From contig CAMPAP010000110.1 of NCBI GenBank assembly GCA_946631935.1, forward strand, positions 1-40,459: 40,459 bases of DNA, given 5' to 3'. Of the stretch, positions 15,841 through 23,753 are shown one piece after another. The position numbers and the translations under genes were made by a program. Source of the DNA: an uncultured Lachnospiraceae bacterium. Lineage in GTDB: Bacteria > Bacillota > Clostridia > Lachnospirales > Lachnospiraceae. How positions within the stretch are numbered: position 1 is the first letter of the stretch; each line of letters begins with the position of its first letter. The notes under the pieces were generated by a model that was given only the letters and a program-made list of their open reading frames with translations, had not been told where the DNA came from and searched no databases.

Positions 15841-16472
15841 ATCGATGTCTTCAGTTTCGTACGTGCTCTCAGGATCGCATTTTCAGCGCTTTTTTCACTG
15901 ATGTTCATACTCCTTGCGATCTCTTTTACGGAATTGCCGCTGAGCCTTAAAAGAAGAGACCTTCTCTCGGTCTCGGAGAGTTCATTTTCCATGAGATGAT
16001 ACAGTCTGCCGATCAGTTCATCAAGAATGGCTTTTTCTTCGGGAGTCATATCCGATGAAGGAAGACTGAAAAGATTTTGATCGGAAGGAACATAGTCCTT
16101 CAGAGGAAGGCTGGAAAGCTTGTTACGTGAAGCAGCGGCATTTAAGATATTGCCCCTGATCTCGAAGGTGACATATGTCTTAAAAGAAGCCCCTTTGGAC
16201 GGATCATATTTTTCTATGGCATCATAGATACCTATGATACCTTCCTGGATGATATCGTCCTTGTCGGGGGAATGGATATTCATGACCGAATACAGATATC
16301 TTACATAATCCGAGTATTTGGCAATAAGAAAATTAACGATCTCGGGATACTCGACAGATCTTTCGTGCATGCGCTCTATCAGTTCTTCATCCGACATTTC
16401 CCTGTAATCGGGCCTGTCGCCTGATCTGCTTTTTTTATTGGGGATGTTTTTTCCGGATGTCCTTTTTGTCAT
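15822..16472 (-). CDS. sigH: RNA polymerase sigma factor, SigH family
   Basis: 216 residues, sigma-70 type with regions 2 and 4. Region 2: DKDDIIQEGIIGIYDAIEKY followed by FKTYVTFEIRGNIL (residues about 70-112). Region 4 helix-turn-helix: SGNSVKEIARSMNISEKSAENAILRARTKLK (about 178-210). The assignment to SigH (the Spo0H sigma of Bacillus, post-exponential genes and competence) rests on sequence type and on synteny with cysS and rlmB, which precede sigH in Bacillus. It overlaps rlmB by four bases (ATGA), implying coupled translation. The first 25 residues are basic and variable. Whether the host sporulates cannot be told from this window. Confidence 0.82.
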   Translation of the reverse strand: MTKRTSGKNIPNKKSRSGDRPDYREMSDEELIERMHERSVEYPEIVNFLIAKYSDYVRYLYSVMNIHSPDKDDIIQEGIIGIYDAIEKYDPSKGASFKTYVTFEIRGNILNAAASRNKLSSLPLKDYVPSDQNLFSLPSSDMTPEEKAILDELIGRLYHLMENELSETERRSLLLRLSGNSVKEIARSMNISEKSAENAILRARTKLKTSIKKESL

Positions 16473-17206
16473 CCCTTCATTCGCCTTCTGACAATCTCAT
16501 AGCAGAGAATACCGCACGCAACGGATGCATTGAGGGAATCGATCTCACCCTTCATCGGTATCGATGCAGCCATATCGCATTTTTCACTGACAAGTCTTGA
16601 AACGCCTTTTCCTTCATTTCCGATGACAAGACCGACGGGACCGGTAAGATTCAGATCATACATAAGAGTTCCGTCCATATCCGCACAAACAAACCAAAGT
16701 CCCTTACTCTTCAGTTCTTCTATGGTCCTTGATATGTTTTTTACCTTGGCAACGGGAAGATAATTGATGGCTCCTGCGCTGGCTCTTGCCACGGATGCAT
16801 TAAGGGAAACAGCCCTGTCCTCTCTGATGATGACTCCGTGAGCTCCCGCCTGGTCCGCGGTCCTTATTATCGCTCCGAGGTTATGGGGATCTTCTATTCC
16901 GTCAAGCACTATGACAAAGGGATCCTCATTTTTTTCTTCAGCCCTTTTTAATATATCGGAAACCTCACTGTACTTATATGCGGCGATAACGGCTATAATG
17001 CCCTGGTGGTGTCCGGTCTCTGACATATGGTCAAGCCTTTCCTTATCCACATACTTTATCATGCAGCCCGCCTTTGCTGCCTCTCTTTTGATGGTAAGTA
17101 TGGCTCCGTCCTTACAGCCGTCAAGAACATAAAGCCTGTCGACTGTTTTGCCTGCACGGAATGCTTCCGTTACCGGATTTCTGCCTTCTATCAGATTCTC
17201 TTCCAC
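16469..17206 (-). CDS. rlmB: 23S rRNA 2'-O-ribose methyltransferase RlmB (TrmH/SpoU family)
   Basis: 245 residues. An N-terminal substrate-binding domain (ENLIEGRNPVTEAFRAG) is followed by the SPOUT knot domain. SpoU motif 1 is near VLDGIEDPHNLGAIIRTADQAGAHGVI, motif 2 is VIGNEGKGVS and motif 3 is SLNASVACGI. The enzyme methylates the 2'-hydroxyl of a guanosine in domain V of 23S rRNA (G2251 in E. coli numbering). The start is a GTG (17204-17206) inside the end of cysS, a 16-base overlap, with AGAGGGA upstream. It overlaps sigH at its 3' end, so cysS-rlmB-sigH form one transcription unit. A generic TrmH annotation is also possible. Confidence 0.93.
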   Translation of the reverse strand: MEENLIEGRNPVTEAFRAGKTVDRLYVLDGCKDGAILTIKREAAKAGCMIKYVDKERLDHMSETGHHQGIIAVIAAYKYSEVSDILKRAEEKNEDPFVIVLDGIEDPHNLGAIIRTADQAGAHGVIIREDRAVSLNASVARASAGAINYLPVAKVKNISRTIEELKSKGLWFVCADMDGTLMYDLNLTGPVGLVIGNEGKGVSRLVSEKCDMAASIPMKGEIDSLNASVACGILCYEIVRRRMKG

Positions 17207-18624
17207 TTGGTTCCCTCTCTGGTATCTTCAAGTACGATGCCTCTTTCAAGAAGCTCGTTACGTATGCTGTCAGCAAGTGCAAAATCCTTGTTTTTCTTTG
17301 CTTCCTTACGCTTTGCGATAAGCCCCTCGATCTCTCCTGCTTCAGGATCTTCTCCTGCATCATCTTCCTTAAGAACGATGAGGCCGAGTATGTCGCTGAG
17401 GGTCACAAGTGTATCAAGGTATGCTTTAACAAGCTTTGCAGGTGCCTTTTTTCCGTCAGATAATCTTACGGATGAATTAGCCGCCCTTACAAGTTCAAAT
17501 ATCGCGGTGATGGCATCTGCGGTATTAAGGTCATCATCCATGGCATCTTCGAACATTTTAACAAAGGATGGTATCTCATCCAGAGAATTCTGCTCACCGG
17601 TATCGGGCTCTGCATCCGGCGCATCCTTAAGGGCATCCTCAAGCATACGGGCACATGTTCGTATCCTTTCAAGAGAAGCCTTAGCCTGCTCCATAAGCTC
17701 TGCGGAAAAATTAAGCGGTCCTCTGTACTGCGCAGTCTGCATGAAAAATCTGAGAACCTGAAGATCGTATTTTTCAGAAATCTCCCTTACCGTAAAAAAG
17801 TTTCCGAGAGACTTGCTCATCTTGCGATTATCGATATTAAGGAATCCGTTATGCATCCAGTAGTGGCTGAAGGGCTTTCCGGATGTACATTCTGACTGTG
17901 CTATCTCATTTTCGTGATGGGGGAAGATAAGATCCTCTCCTCCCGCATGGATATCGATGGTCTCTCCAAGATATTTCTTACTCATGACAGAGCACTCTAT
18001 ATGCCAGCCGGGACGTCCGTCACACCAGGGTGAGGGCCATGAGGGCTCGCCTTCTTTCTTGGGTTTCCAAAGGACGAAATCAAGGGGATCTTCCTTCTGG
18101 TCCTCTCCGCTTACCTTAAGTTCTCTTTCGCCGGTCCTTAAGTCATCGAGATTTTTATGTGAAAGCTTTCCGTATTCGTCAAAGGATCTTGTCCTGAAAT
18201 AAACGGTTCCGTCTGCCGCGACATATGCGTGACCCTTTTCGATAAGAGTTGAGATCATGTCGATCATGCCGTCAATCTCTTTTGTTGCCTGGGGATGGGT
18301 GGTGGCAGGACGGACATTGAGAGCCTGCATGTCTTTTTTGCATTCTTCTATATAACGCTCGGAGATCTCGGAAGGAGCCACGCCTTCTTCATTCGCCTTC
18401 TTTATGATCTTGTCATCCACGTCCGTGAAATTGGATACATAATTAACATCGTATCCCTTGTATTCCATGTATCTTCTGAAGGTATCAAAGACGATCATGG
18501 GGCGGGCGTTTCCGATATGAATGAAGTTGTATACGGTGGGACCGCAGACATACATGGTAAGTTTGCCCGGCTCGATGGGAACGAATTCTTCTTTCCTGCG
18601 GGTTAATGTGTTGAAAATTTTCAT
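17191..18624 (-). CDS. cysS: Cysteinyl-tRNA synthetase
   Basis: 477 residues, class I synthetase charging tRNA-Cys. Visible: YVCGPTVYNFIHIGNARP (zinc Cys and HIGH signature as HIGN), WHIECSVMS (zinc Cys), HAGGEDLIFPHHENEIAQSE (zinc His and Glu), NRKMSKSLGNF (KMSKS) and the C-terminal helical bundle with GIVLEDTREGTKWKR. All zinc ligands are intact. AAAGGT is 8 bases upstream of the ATG. It lies between ispF and rlmB as in Bacillus, but the mini-ribonuclease III gene mrnC, usually next to cysS there, is absent. Confidence 0.98.
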   Translation of the reverse strand: MKIFNTLTRRKEEFVPIEPGKLTMYVCGPTVYNFIHIGNARPMIVFDTFRRYMEYKGYDVNYVSNFTDVDDKIIKKANEEGVAPSEISERYIEECKKDMQALNVRPATTHPQATKEIDGMIDMISTLIEKGHAYVAADGTVYFRTRSFDEYGKLSHKNLDDLRTGERELKVSGEDQKEDPLDFVLWKPKKEGEPSWPSPWCDGRPGWHIECSVMSKKYLGETIDIHAGGEDLIFPHHENEIAQSECTSGKPFSHYWMHNGFLNIDNRKMSKSLGNFFTVREISEKYDLQVLRFFMQTAQYRGPLNFSAELMEQAKASLERIRTCARMLEDALKDAPDAEPDTGEQNSLDEIPSFVKMFEDAMDDDLNTADAITAIFELVRAANSSVRLSDGKKAPAKLVKAYLDTLVTLSDILGLIVLKEDDAGEDPEAGEIEGLIAKRKEAKKNKDFALADSIRNELLERGIVLEDTREGTKWKRI

Positions 18625-18649
18625 TTTTATAAACCTTTCATTAATCGAC

Positions 18650-18735
18650 GGTTCACACTCATTAAATATGGTTTCAAAGTTGCTCGCGCTCTCGTTTCCA
18701 AGAGCTTTGAAACCATATATTAATGATCGTGAACC
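18650..18735. repeat. 86-bp near-perfect hairpin element between ispF and cysS
   Basis: Arms of about 30 bases, 18650-18679 and 18705-18735, pair almost completely: GGTTCAC..TCATTAA.ATATGG and TTTCAAAG against their complements, with only single-base indels. A 25-base loop contains a second small stem (GCTCT/AGAGC). The right arm abuts the ispF stop at 18736. No T tract follows on either strand, so it is not an ordinary terminator. It is more likely a mobile palindromic repeat or an RNA-processing hairpin. Confidence 0.65.
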
Positions 18736-19272
18736 TTATTTTTTCGGACATCCTCCCGGACAGGACGAACATCCGGGGCTCATATAACTGCCCTCATCGT
18801 AGACGGAATTAATGAGTGCCACAGCCTGGGAAGCGATACCCTCGCCGGAACCTGTAAAGCCGAGACCTTCTTCTGTGGTCGCCTTGACACTTACTCTGGA
18901 AACATCAAGATCAAGGGCTCTTGCGATGTTTACTCTCATTTCATCAATATGGGGCTTCATCTTGGGAGCCTGGGCGATTATTGTAGAATCTATATTTTCA
19001 ATAACATAGCCTTCTTCAAAAAGGATCTCTTTAACTCGTTTGAGAAGTTCTATAGAATCGGCCCCTTTATATCTTTCGTCGGTATCGGGAAAATGCTTCC
19101 CGATATCTCCAAGAGCCGCAGCTCCAAGAAGTGCATCCATTATGGCATGTGTAAGGACATCCGCATCCGAATGCCCAAGAAGCCCTTTTTCACAGGGGAT
19201 CTTCACTCCGCCTATTATAAGGTTCCTTCCCTCACACAGCTTATGTACATCGTATCCTGTACCTACTCTCAT
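18736..19272 (-). CDS. ispF: 2-C-methyl-D-erythritol 2,4-cyclodiphosphate synthase with Cys-rich tail
   Basis: MEP-pathway isoprenoid enzyme, a zinc-dependent homotrimer. MRVGTGYDVHKL carries metal ligands Asp8 and His10; LLGHSDADVLTHAIMDALLGA carries the third metal His and DADV; VKATTEEGLGFTGSGEGI is the conserved C-terminal nucleotide-binding segment. It is 178 residues against about 157 for most IspF. The extra 20 end with CSSCPGGCPKK, a possible metal-binding tail. AAAGGA lies eight bases upstream of the ATG. In Bacillus ispF follows ispD; here no ispD is nearby. It precedes cysS, separated by a hairpin element. Confidence 0.97.
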   Translation of the reverse strand: MRVGTGYDVHKLCEGRNLIIGGVKIPCEKGLLGHSDADVLTHAIMDALLGAAALGDIGKHFPDTDERYKGADSIELLKRVKEILFEEGYVIENIDSTIIAQAPKMKPHIDEMRVNIARALDLDVSRVSVKATTEEGLGFTGSGEGIASQAVALINSVYDEGSYMSPGCSSCPGGCPKK

Positions 19273-19297
19273 AATCCAATCCTTTTAAAACAATGGT

Positions 19298-19324
19298 GAA
19301 ACAGGGGGACGATTCCGCCGTTTC
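19298..19324. repeat. REP-like palindrome, single copy
   Basis: Reads GAAACAG..GGACGATTCC..CCGTTTC on the plus strand, the same 27-base palindrome as at 5139-5207 and 39168-39194 with one core change. It begins one base beyond the stop codon of the DUF4364 gene and lies 25 bases upstream of the ispF start. Confidence 0.78.
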
Positions 19325-19325
19325 A

Positions 19326-19847
19326 TTAAAACAATTCGTTGGTGATGTACTGGAAAACATCGCTTGCTTTTTCTTTCCATACATCGACTATATGCTCTGC
19401 GATCTCTTCGGTGGGGACAGAGAGAGTCATATCAAGTGTCGTCACATCACGGTCCTTGATGATAAGTCTGGTCTCATATTCTCCGGTGACACTGTTCTGC
19501 AGGTAATCACCCTTTACCGCCAGTTCATTTCTGAGTTCAAAAGCCTTATCGGTAAAATAGTTTTCGATATCATTTTTGATGAAATCTGGAAGCCTGGAAC
19601 TGAAATACTTAATGGTATCACGTCCCTCTGTAGTGATGGAAAGCTCCGTGGCGTTATGGGAATGCGGAGCCTGGGAAATGAGACCGTTCTCTATCAGTTC
19701 TCCCTGTGCCTGTGTTAAGAGCATATAATCCGCATAATCCCTTCCCAGGACAAAATCGGATATCTGTGCGGCAGTCATAAGGAAATCGACTCTTCCCAGC
19801 ATATACAGGATTATTAATTTTACCTGGGCAAGCTTATCGGAATCCAT
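19326..19847 (-). CDS. DUF4364 family protein
   Basis: 173 residues. The N-terminal 70 residues (KLIILYMLGRVDFLMTAAQISDFVL..MLLTQAQGELIENGLI) look like a winged-helix fold, followed by a mixed alpha/beta C-terminal part with DRDVTTLDMTLSVPTEEIAEHIVDVWKEKASDVFQYI. This matches DUF4364, a Clostridia family of unknown function. The fold suggests a transcription factor or an RNA or protein adaptor, but no ligand is known. The start overlaps the malic-enzyme stop by one base (TAATG), so translation is coupled. Confidence 0.85.
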   Translation of the reverse strand: MDSDKLAQVKLIILYMLGRVDFLMTAAQISDFVLGRDYADYMLLTQAQGELIENGLISQAPHSHNATELSITTEGRDTIKYFSSRLPDFIKNDIENYFTDKAFELRNELAVKGDYLQNSVTGEYETRLIIKDRDVTTLDMTLSVPTEEIAEHIVDVWKEKASDVFQYITNELF

Positions 19848-20998
19848 TATTTAACAAGCCTCTTAACTGCCTCTGCCACTGAATCGGCAACTCCGGGATC
19901 GAATGCTTCGGGCATGATGTAATCCTCACAAAGCTTATCTGCAGGAACTGCATCCGCTATAGCCTCTGCAGCCGCAAGCTTCATCTCCTCGGTGATCTGG
20001 GGAGCTCTGGCTTCAAGCGCACCGCGGAATATACCGGGGAATGCCACAACATTGTTGATCTGGTTGGGAAAATCGCTTCTTCCGGTTCCGACTATCCTTG
20101 CTCCTGCCTTCTTTGCAAGATCGGGCATGATCTCGGGAGTGGGATTTGCCATTGCGAAGATGATCGGATCGGGATTCATGGTCTTTATCATCTCTTCGGT
20201 AAGAACTCCAGGTGCAGACACACCTACGAAAATATCAGTCTTTACAACGGCATCCGCAAGGCTTCCGGATCTGTTCTCGGGATTTGTGATCTTCAGCATT
20301 TCCTTTTTGGTGGAATTAAGATCCGTCCTGTCTGCGGAAACGATGCCTTTGGAATCGCAGAGAGTCACAGAGCCGAAGCCGTACTTAAGGAGGAGCTTAC
20401 TGATGGCCACGCCTGCTGCCCCCGCTCCGTTAACTACAATACTGCATTCTTCCTTCTTTTTACCCGTAACCTTCATTGCATTGATGGATGCCGCAAGAAC
20501 AACTATGGCCGTTCCGTGCTGGTCATCGTGGAAAACAGGGATATCAAGCTCTTTTTTAAGTCTTTCTTCTATCTCAAAACATCTCGGAGCAGATATATCC
20601 TCAAGATTGATACCGCCAAAGCCCGGTGCTATCTGTTTTACCGCTTTTATTATCTCCTCGGTATCCTGGGTATCAAGGCAGATGGGAACCGCATTTACTC
20701 CTCCGAACTCCTTAAAAAGGACTGCCTTTCCTTCCATAACGGGCATTGCTGCATAAGGTCCTATATTACCGAGACCAAGTACAGCAGATCCGTCAGATAC
20801 AACGGCAATGGTATTTGCTTTCCATGTGTATTTATATGCAAGTTCCTTATCTTCCGCGATCTTTCTGCAGGGCTCCGCAACACCGGGAGTATAGGCTATT
20901 GCCAGATCCTCCCTTGTATTAACTTTGCTCTTAGCCTCCGTAGAAAGCTTTCCGTTCCATTTTTCATGTGCCTTGAGGGCTTCCTCATTGATTCCCAT
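19847..20998 (-). CDS. NAD(P)-dependent malic enzyme
   Basis: 383 residues, the short bacterial malic enzyme type. It decarboxylates malate to pyruvate with reduction of NAD(P). Visible: LAIAYTPGVAEPC (substrate loop), GNIGPYAAMPVMEGKAVLFKEFGG, HDDQHGTAIVV (metal-binding Asp region) and the Rossmann motif VVNGAGAAGVAI. Coenzyme preference cannot be fixed from sequence by eye. It lies directly after rarA with no gap (TAAATG); the ribosome binding site AAGGAGA is inside the end of rarA. DUF4364 follows by a one-base overlap. Confidence 0.95.
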   Translation of the reverse strand: MGINEEALKAHEKWNGKLSTEAKSKVNTREDLAIAYTPGVAEPCRKIAEDKELAYKYTWKANTIAVVSDGSAVLGLGNIGPYAAMPVMEGKAVLFKEFGGVNAVPICLDTQDTEEIIKAVKQIAPGFGGINLEDISAPRCFEIEERLKKELDIPVFHDDQHGTAIVVLAASINAMKVTGKKKEECSIVVNGAGAAGVAISKLLLKYGFGSVTLCDSKGIVSADRTDLNSTKKEMLKITNPENRSGSLADAVVKTDIFVGVSAPGVLTEEMIKTMNPDPIIFAMANPTPEIMPDLAKKAGARIVGTGRSDFPNQINNVVAFPGIFRGALEARAPQITEEMKLAAAEAIADAVPADKLCEDYIMPEAFDPGVADSVAEAVKRLVK

Positions 20999-22393
20999 TT
21001 ACTGATTCTCCTTATTTTTTATCTTTTTAAAATGATCCTTTATCTTTACTTCATAACCCTGTCCGTCCGGCCTGAAGAACTCCCTGCCGTCAAGCTCATA
21101 GGGAAGATACTGTTGCTCAACATAGTGGTTCGGGAAGTCATGTGCGTATTTATATCCCGTTCCCCTGCCAAGCTTTGCCGCTCCCTTATAATGGGCATCC
21201 TGAAGATGTGGCGGAACAGGTAAAGACCCGCTTGTCCTTACTTCACTTAAAGCCTCGTCTATTGCAAGATATGCCGAATTGGATTTAGGGGCTGTTGCAA
21301 CATATATGGCCGCTTCGGAAAGAATGATCCTTGCTTCCGGAAGCCCCACTTTTATCACGGCTTCAAAAGCTGCATTTGCAATCACCAGCGCATTGGGATC
21401 TGCCATACCCACATCCTCTGCGGCACAAATAACGATCCTTCTTGCTATAAAGCTGACTTCCTCACCGCCGTCAAGCATCCTTGCAAGATAATATACGGCA
21501 GCGTCGGGATCCGACCCTCTCATGCTCTTGATAAAAGCAGAGATCGTATCGTAATGTGAATCCCCGCCCTTATCATATCTGACTGCTTTTCTCTGAATGC
21601 TTTCCTTTGCAACTTCAAGAGTTATATGTATACCGGGCTTTGTAAGGTCTGCAGGGCCTGTTACAGCGCCTTTAACACTTTCTTCCGAAAACGGCTTTTC
21701 ATCCGGATCCGTTGTCAGGATCGAAAGCTCTAAAGCGTTAAGTGCATGTCTTGCATCTCCTCCGGATATATCAGCAATAAGCTCTAAGGCTTCATTATCC
21801 GCATAGGGGTTATATGCACCCATTCCCCTTTCTGTATCCGTTACTGCGGTCTTTAAAAGCTTTATCACATCTTCACGGGAAAGAGGCTTTAATTCAAATA
21901 TCATGGAACGGCTTATAAGAGCGCCATTAACCTCAAAATAGGGATTTTCCGTAGTTGCTCCGATAAGAGTTACTGTACCGTCCTCCACAAACGGAAGAAG
22001 ATAATCCTGCTGCCCCTTATTAAAGCGGTGTATCTCGTCTATAAAAAGGATGGTCTTACGATTACTCATAGCGTAAGTATCCTTAGCTTCCTTTACGGCA
22101 TCCTCCATATCCTTCTTGCCGGCGGTTGTGGCATTTATGGAAATGAAGCGGGCACTGGTAGCTCCGGCTATGACCTTTGCAATGGTGGTCTTACCGGTTC
22201 CGGGAGGACCGTAAAGGATAAGGGAACTTATCTTATCCGCCATTATGGCACGGTAAAGAAGCTTGCCCGGTCCAATGATATCCTCCTGACCTACTATCTC
22301 ATCGGGGGTCCTTGGTCTCATCCTTGAAGCAAGCGGACTTTCAGATTCTTTATTCTTTTCAGACATATAGTCAAAAAAATTAATCTGATCCAT
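20999..22393 (-). CDS. rarA: Replication-associated recombination protein RarA (MgsA)
   Basis: 464 residues from the ATG at 22391-22393. AAA+ ATPase acting at stalled replication forks. It begins MDQINFFDYMSEKN..PLASRMRPRTPDEIVGQ, then Walker A YGPPGTGKTTIA, Walker B LFIDEIHRFNKGQQD, sensor 1 ATTENPYFE, and the C-terminal tetramerisation region (YYLARMLDGGEEVSFIARRIVICAAEDVG). The frame is open 34 codons further upstream, but these overlap murD and do not match the family. The chosen ATG still overlaps the murD end by 14 bases. Confidence 0.95.
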   Translation of the reverse strand: MDQINFFDYMSEKNKESESPLASRMRPRTPDEIVGQEDIIGPGKLLYRAIMADKISSLILYGPPGTGKTTIAKVIAGATSARFISINATTAGKKDMEDAVKEAKDTYAMSNRKTILFIDEIHRFNKGQQDYLLPFVEDGTVTLIGATTENPYFEVNGALISRSMIFELKPLSREDVIKLLKTAVTDTERGMGAYNPYADNEALELIADISGGDARHALNALELSILTTDPDEKPFSEESVKGAVTGPADLTKPGIHITLEVAKESIQRKAVRYDKGGDSHYDTISAFIKSMRGSDPDAAVYYLARMLDGGEEVSFIARRIVICAAEDVGMADPNALVIANAAFEAVIKVGLPEARIILSEAAIYVATAPKSNSAYLAIDEALSEVRTSGSLPVPPHLQDAHYKGAAKLGRGTGYKYAHDFPNHYVEQQYLPYELDGREFFRPDGQGYEVKIKDHFKKIKNKENQ

Positions 22394-23627
22394 GTTCTTT
22401 AACGAGCCGGGCGAAAGCATCGCCTCTTTCCTCGAAATTCTTAAAATATCCGTATGACGCGGCTGCAGGAGACAGTACGCATCCTTTTCCTTCATCCGTC
22501 ATCTCAAAGGCTTTGTCCACAGCCTCTTTAAGATCTTCAACAAGGCAGACATTTGTAAGCCCCATAAGACCTTCTTCCACTATCCTTTTGCCCGTAGCAT
22601 ACATACAGATGAACCTGTACTCCTTATGCTCCTTTATGTAGTCCTCAAGAACCTTGTATGAAATGCCTCTGTCCATACCGCCTATAAGGATCACCTGGGC
22701 ATCGGGAATGCTCTCGCAGGCACTTATCGCAGCCTCGGGGATCGTGGAGATGGAATCGTCATACCAGTTGATGCCTGAATATGTTCCGATCTTCTTCATT
22801 CTGTGTGGAAGTGCTTCAAAGCTTTTTAAGGCTTCAAGGATCTTATCCTCCGGTATGCCGAACTCATCCATGCAGATCTTTTTTACAAAAAATGCATTTA
22901 CCCTGTTGTGCTCTCCGAAAAGCTCCGTTTCTATGCCTTCAAGTTCTGAAGGCGCAGGCACAACCCTTATCTGTGTGGATTCAGATGCGATTTCGGGAAC
23001 ATTCTCCCCGATATAAGCCCTGTCTCCTTTTTTCTGATTGCTGACTATATGGCTCTTTGCCATAAAGTAGGCTTCAAGACTTCCGTAATAATCAAGATGC
23101 TCTTCGTAAAGATCTAAGAATACGGATATCTTAGGGGAAGTCCGGGCATTTTTCAGCTGATGGCAGCTAAGCTCCAAGACCACCACCGCACCGCTTTTTG
23201 CGTCATCATAATAATCAAGGCACGGAAGTCCGATATTTCCCGCAAGGATGACTTTCCTGTCAAGGCACTTTGAAAGAACGTGGGCAAGCATCGAGGAAGT
23301 GGTGGACTTTCCCTTAGTGCCAGTAATACCCACAATACTCTCACGGAACTCAGAGATGAAGATTTCTGTCTGTGATGTCATTTTTTGAGAAAGACTCTCA
23401 ATGCCCGGATCATTTTCCATTCCGGAAGGCGGCCAGACTATGCCGGGGCTTTTTACGATAATGTCATATTCTCTGCCCCTGCCTGAAGCCATCTCCCCGG
23501 GAGTTCCTTCAAAAATATCCGTGCATGCGGGAAGGGTATGTGTTTTAAGCCACTTTTCAGTGGACTTTCCCTCTCTTCCGTATCCCCAGATAAGTATTTT
23601 TTTATCTTTGAAATTATCAGTGATCAC
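22380..23627 (-). CDS. murD: UDP-N-acetylmuramoyl-L-alanine-glutamate ligase (MurD-type Mur ligase)
   Basis: 415 residues, about 35 shorter than typical MurD. It has an N-terminal Rossmann-like domain (KKILIWGYGREGKS), ATP-binding GITGTKGKSTT (residues about 100-110), the central domain with ELSCHQL, LDLYEEHLDYYGSLEAY and a GEHNRVNAFF-type segment, LPHRMKKIG and WYDDSISTIP, and a C-terminal domain ending SPAAASYGYFKNFEERGDAF. The last matches the canonical MurD ending with the substrate-contacting Ser and Phe. The enzyme adds glutamate to UDP-MurNAc-L-Ala. Start is GTG at 23625-23627 with a weak AAGAG. First gene of murD-rarA-malic enzyme-DUF4364. A murL gene lies about 2.5 kb away, so whether the ligase uses D- or L-glutamate is open. 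Confidence 0.88.
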   Translation of the reverse strand: MITDNFKDKKILIWGYGREGKSTEKWLKTHTLPACTDIFEGTPGEMASGRGREYDIIVKSPGIVWPPSGMENDPGIESLSQKMTSQTEIFISEFRESIVGITGTKGKSTTSSMLAHVLSKCLDRKVILAGNIGLPCLDYYDDAKSGAVVVLELSCHQLKNARTSPKISVFLDLYEEHLDYYGSLEAYFMAKSHIVSNQKKGDRAYIGENVPEIASESTQIRVVPAPSELEGIETELFGEHNRVNAFFVKKICMDEFGIPEDKILEALKSFEALPHRMKKIGTYSGINWYDDSISTIPEAAISACESIPDAQVILIGGMDRGISYKVLEDYIKEHKEYRFICMYATGKRIVEEGLMGLTNVCLVEDLKEAVDKAFEMTDEGKGCVLSPAAASYGYFKNFEERGDAFARLVKEHGSD

Positions 23628-23669
23628 TTTTTACTCTTATTTATGTTAAAAAAGCCCATAAGCTAAAAT

Positions 23670-23699
23670 ATTATACCCTAATGAGTGCCTGTTTTACAA
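23670..23699 (-). promoter_or_regulatory. Promoter of the murD operon
   Basis: -35 TTGTAA (23694-23699), 18-base spacer and -10 TATAAT (23670-23675) on the minus strand. The -35 abuts the terminator of the preceding L,D-transpeptidase gene. Confidence 0.75.
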
Positions 23700-23730
23700 T
23701 AAAAAGAACGACCTTCAAAGGCCGTTCTTT
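23700..23730 (-). terminator. Terminator of the L,D-transpeptidase gene
   Basis: On the minus strand AAAGAACGGCCTT pairs with AAGGTCGTTCTTT (one G-U pair) across TG and is followed by TTTTTAT. It lies 24 bases past the stop at 23754. Confidence 0.9.
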
Positions 23731-23753
23731 CTCATAAGTCCGTTTACTGTCTG

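Noticed and set aside
19992..20756. Open frame of 254 codons on the plus strand opposite the malic enzyme gene
   Set aside because: Mirror frame of a confident gene, rich in Ser, Ile and Pro without a domain or start signal.
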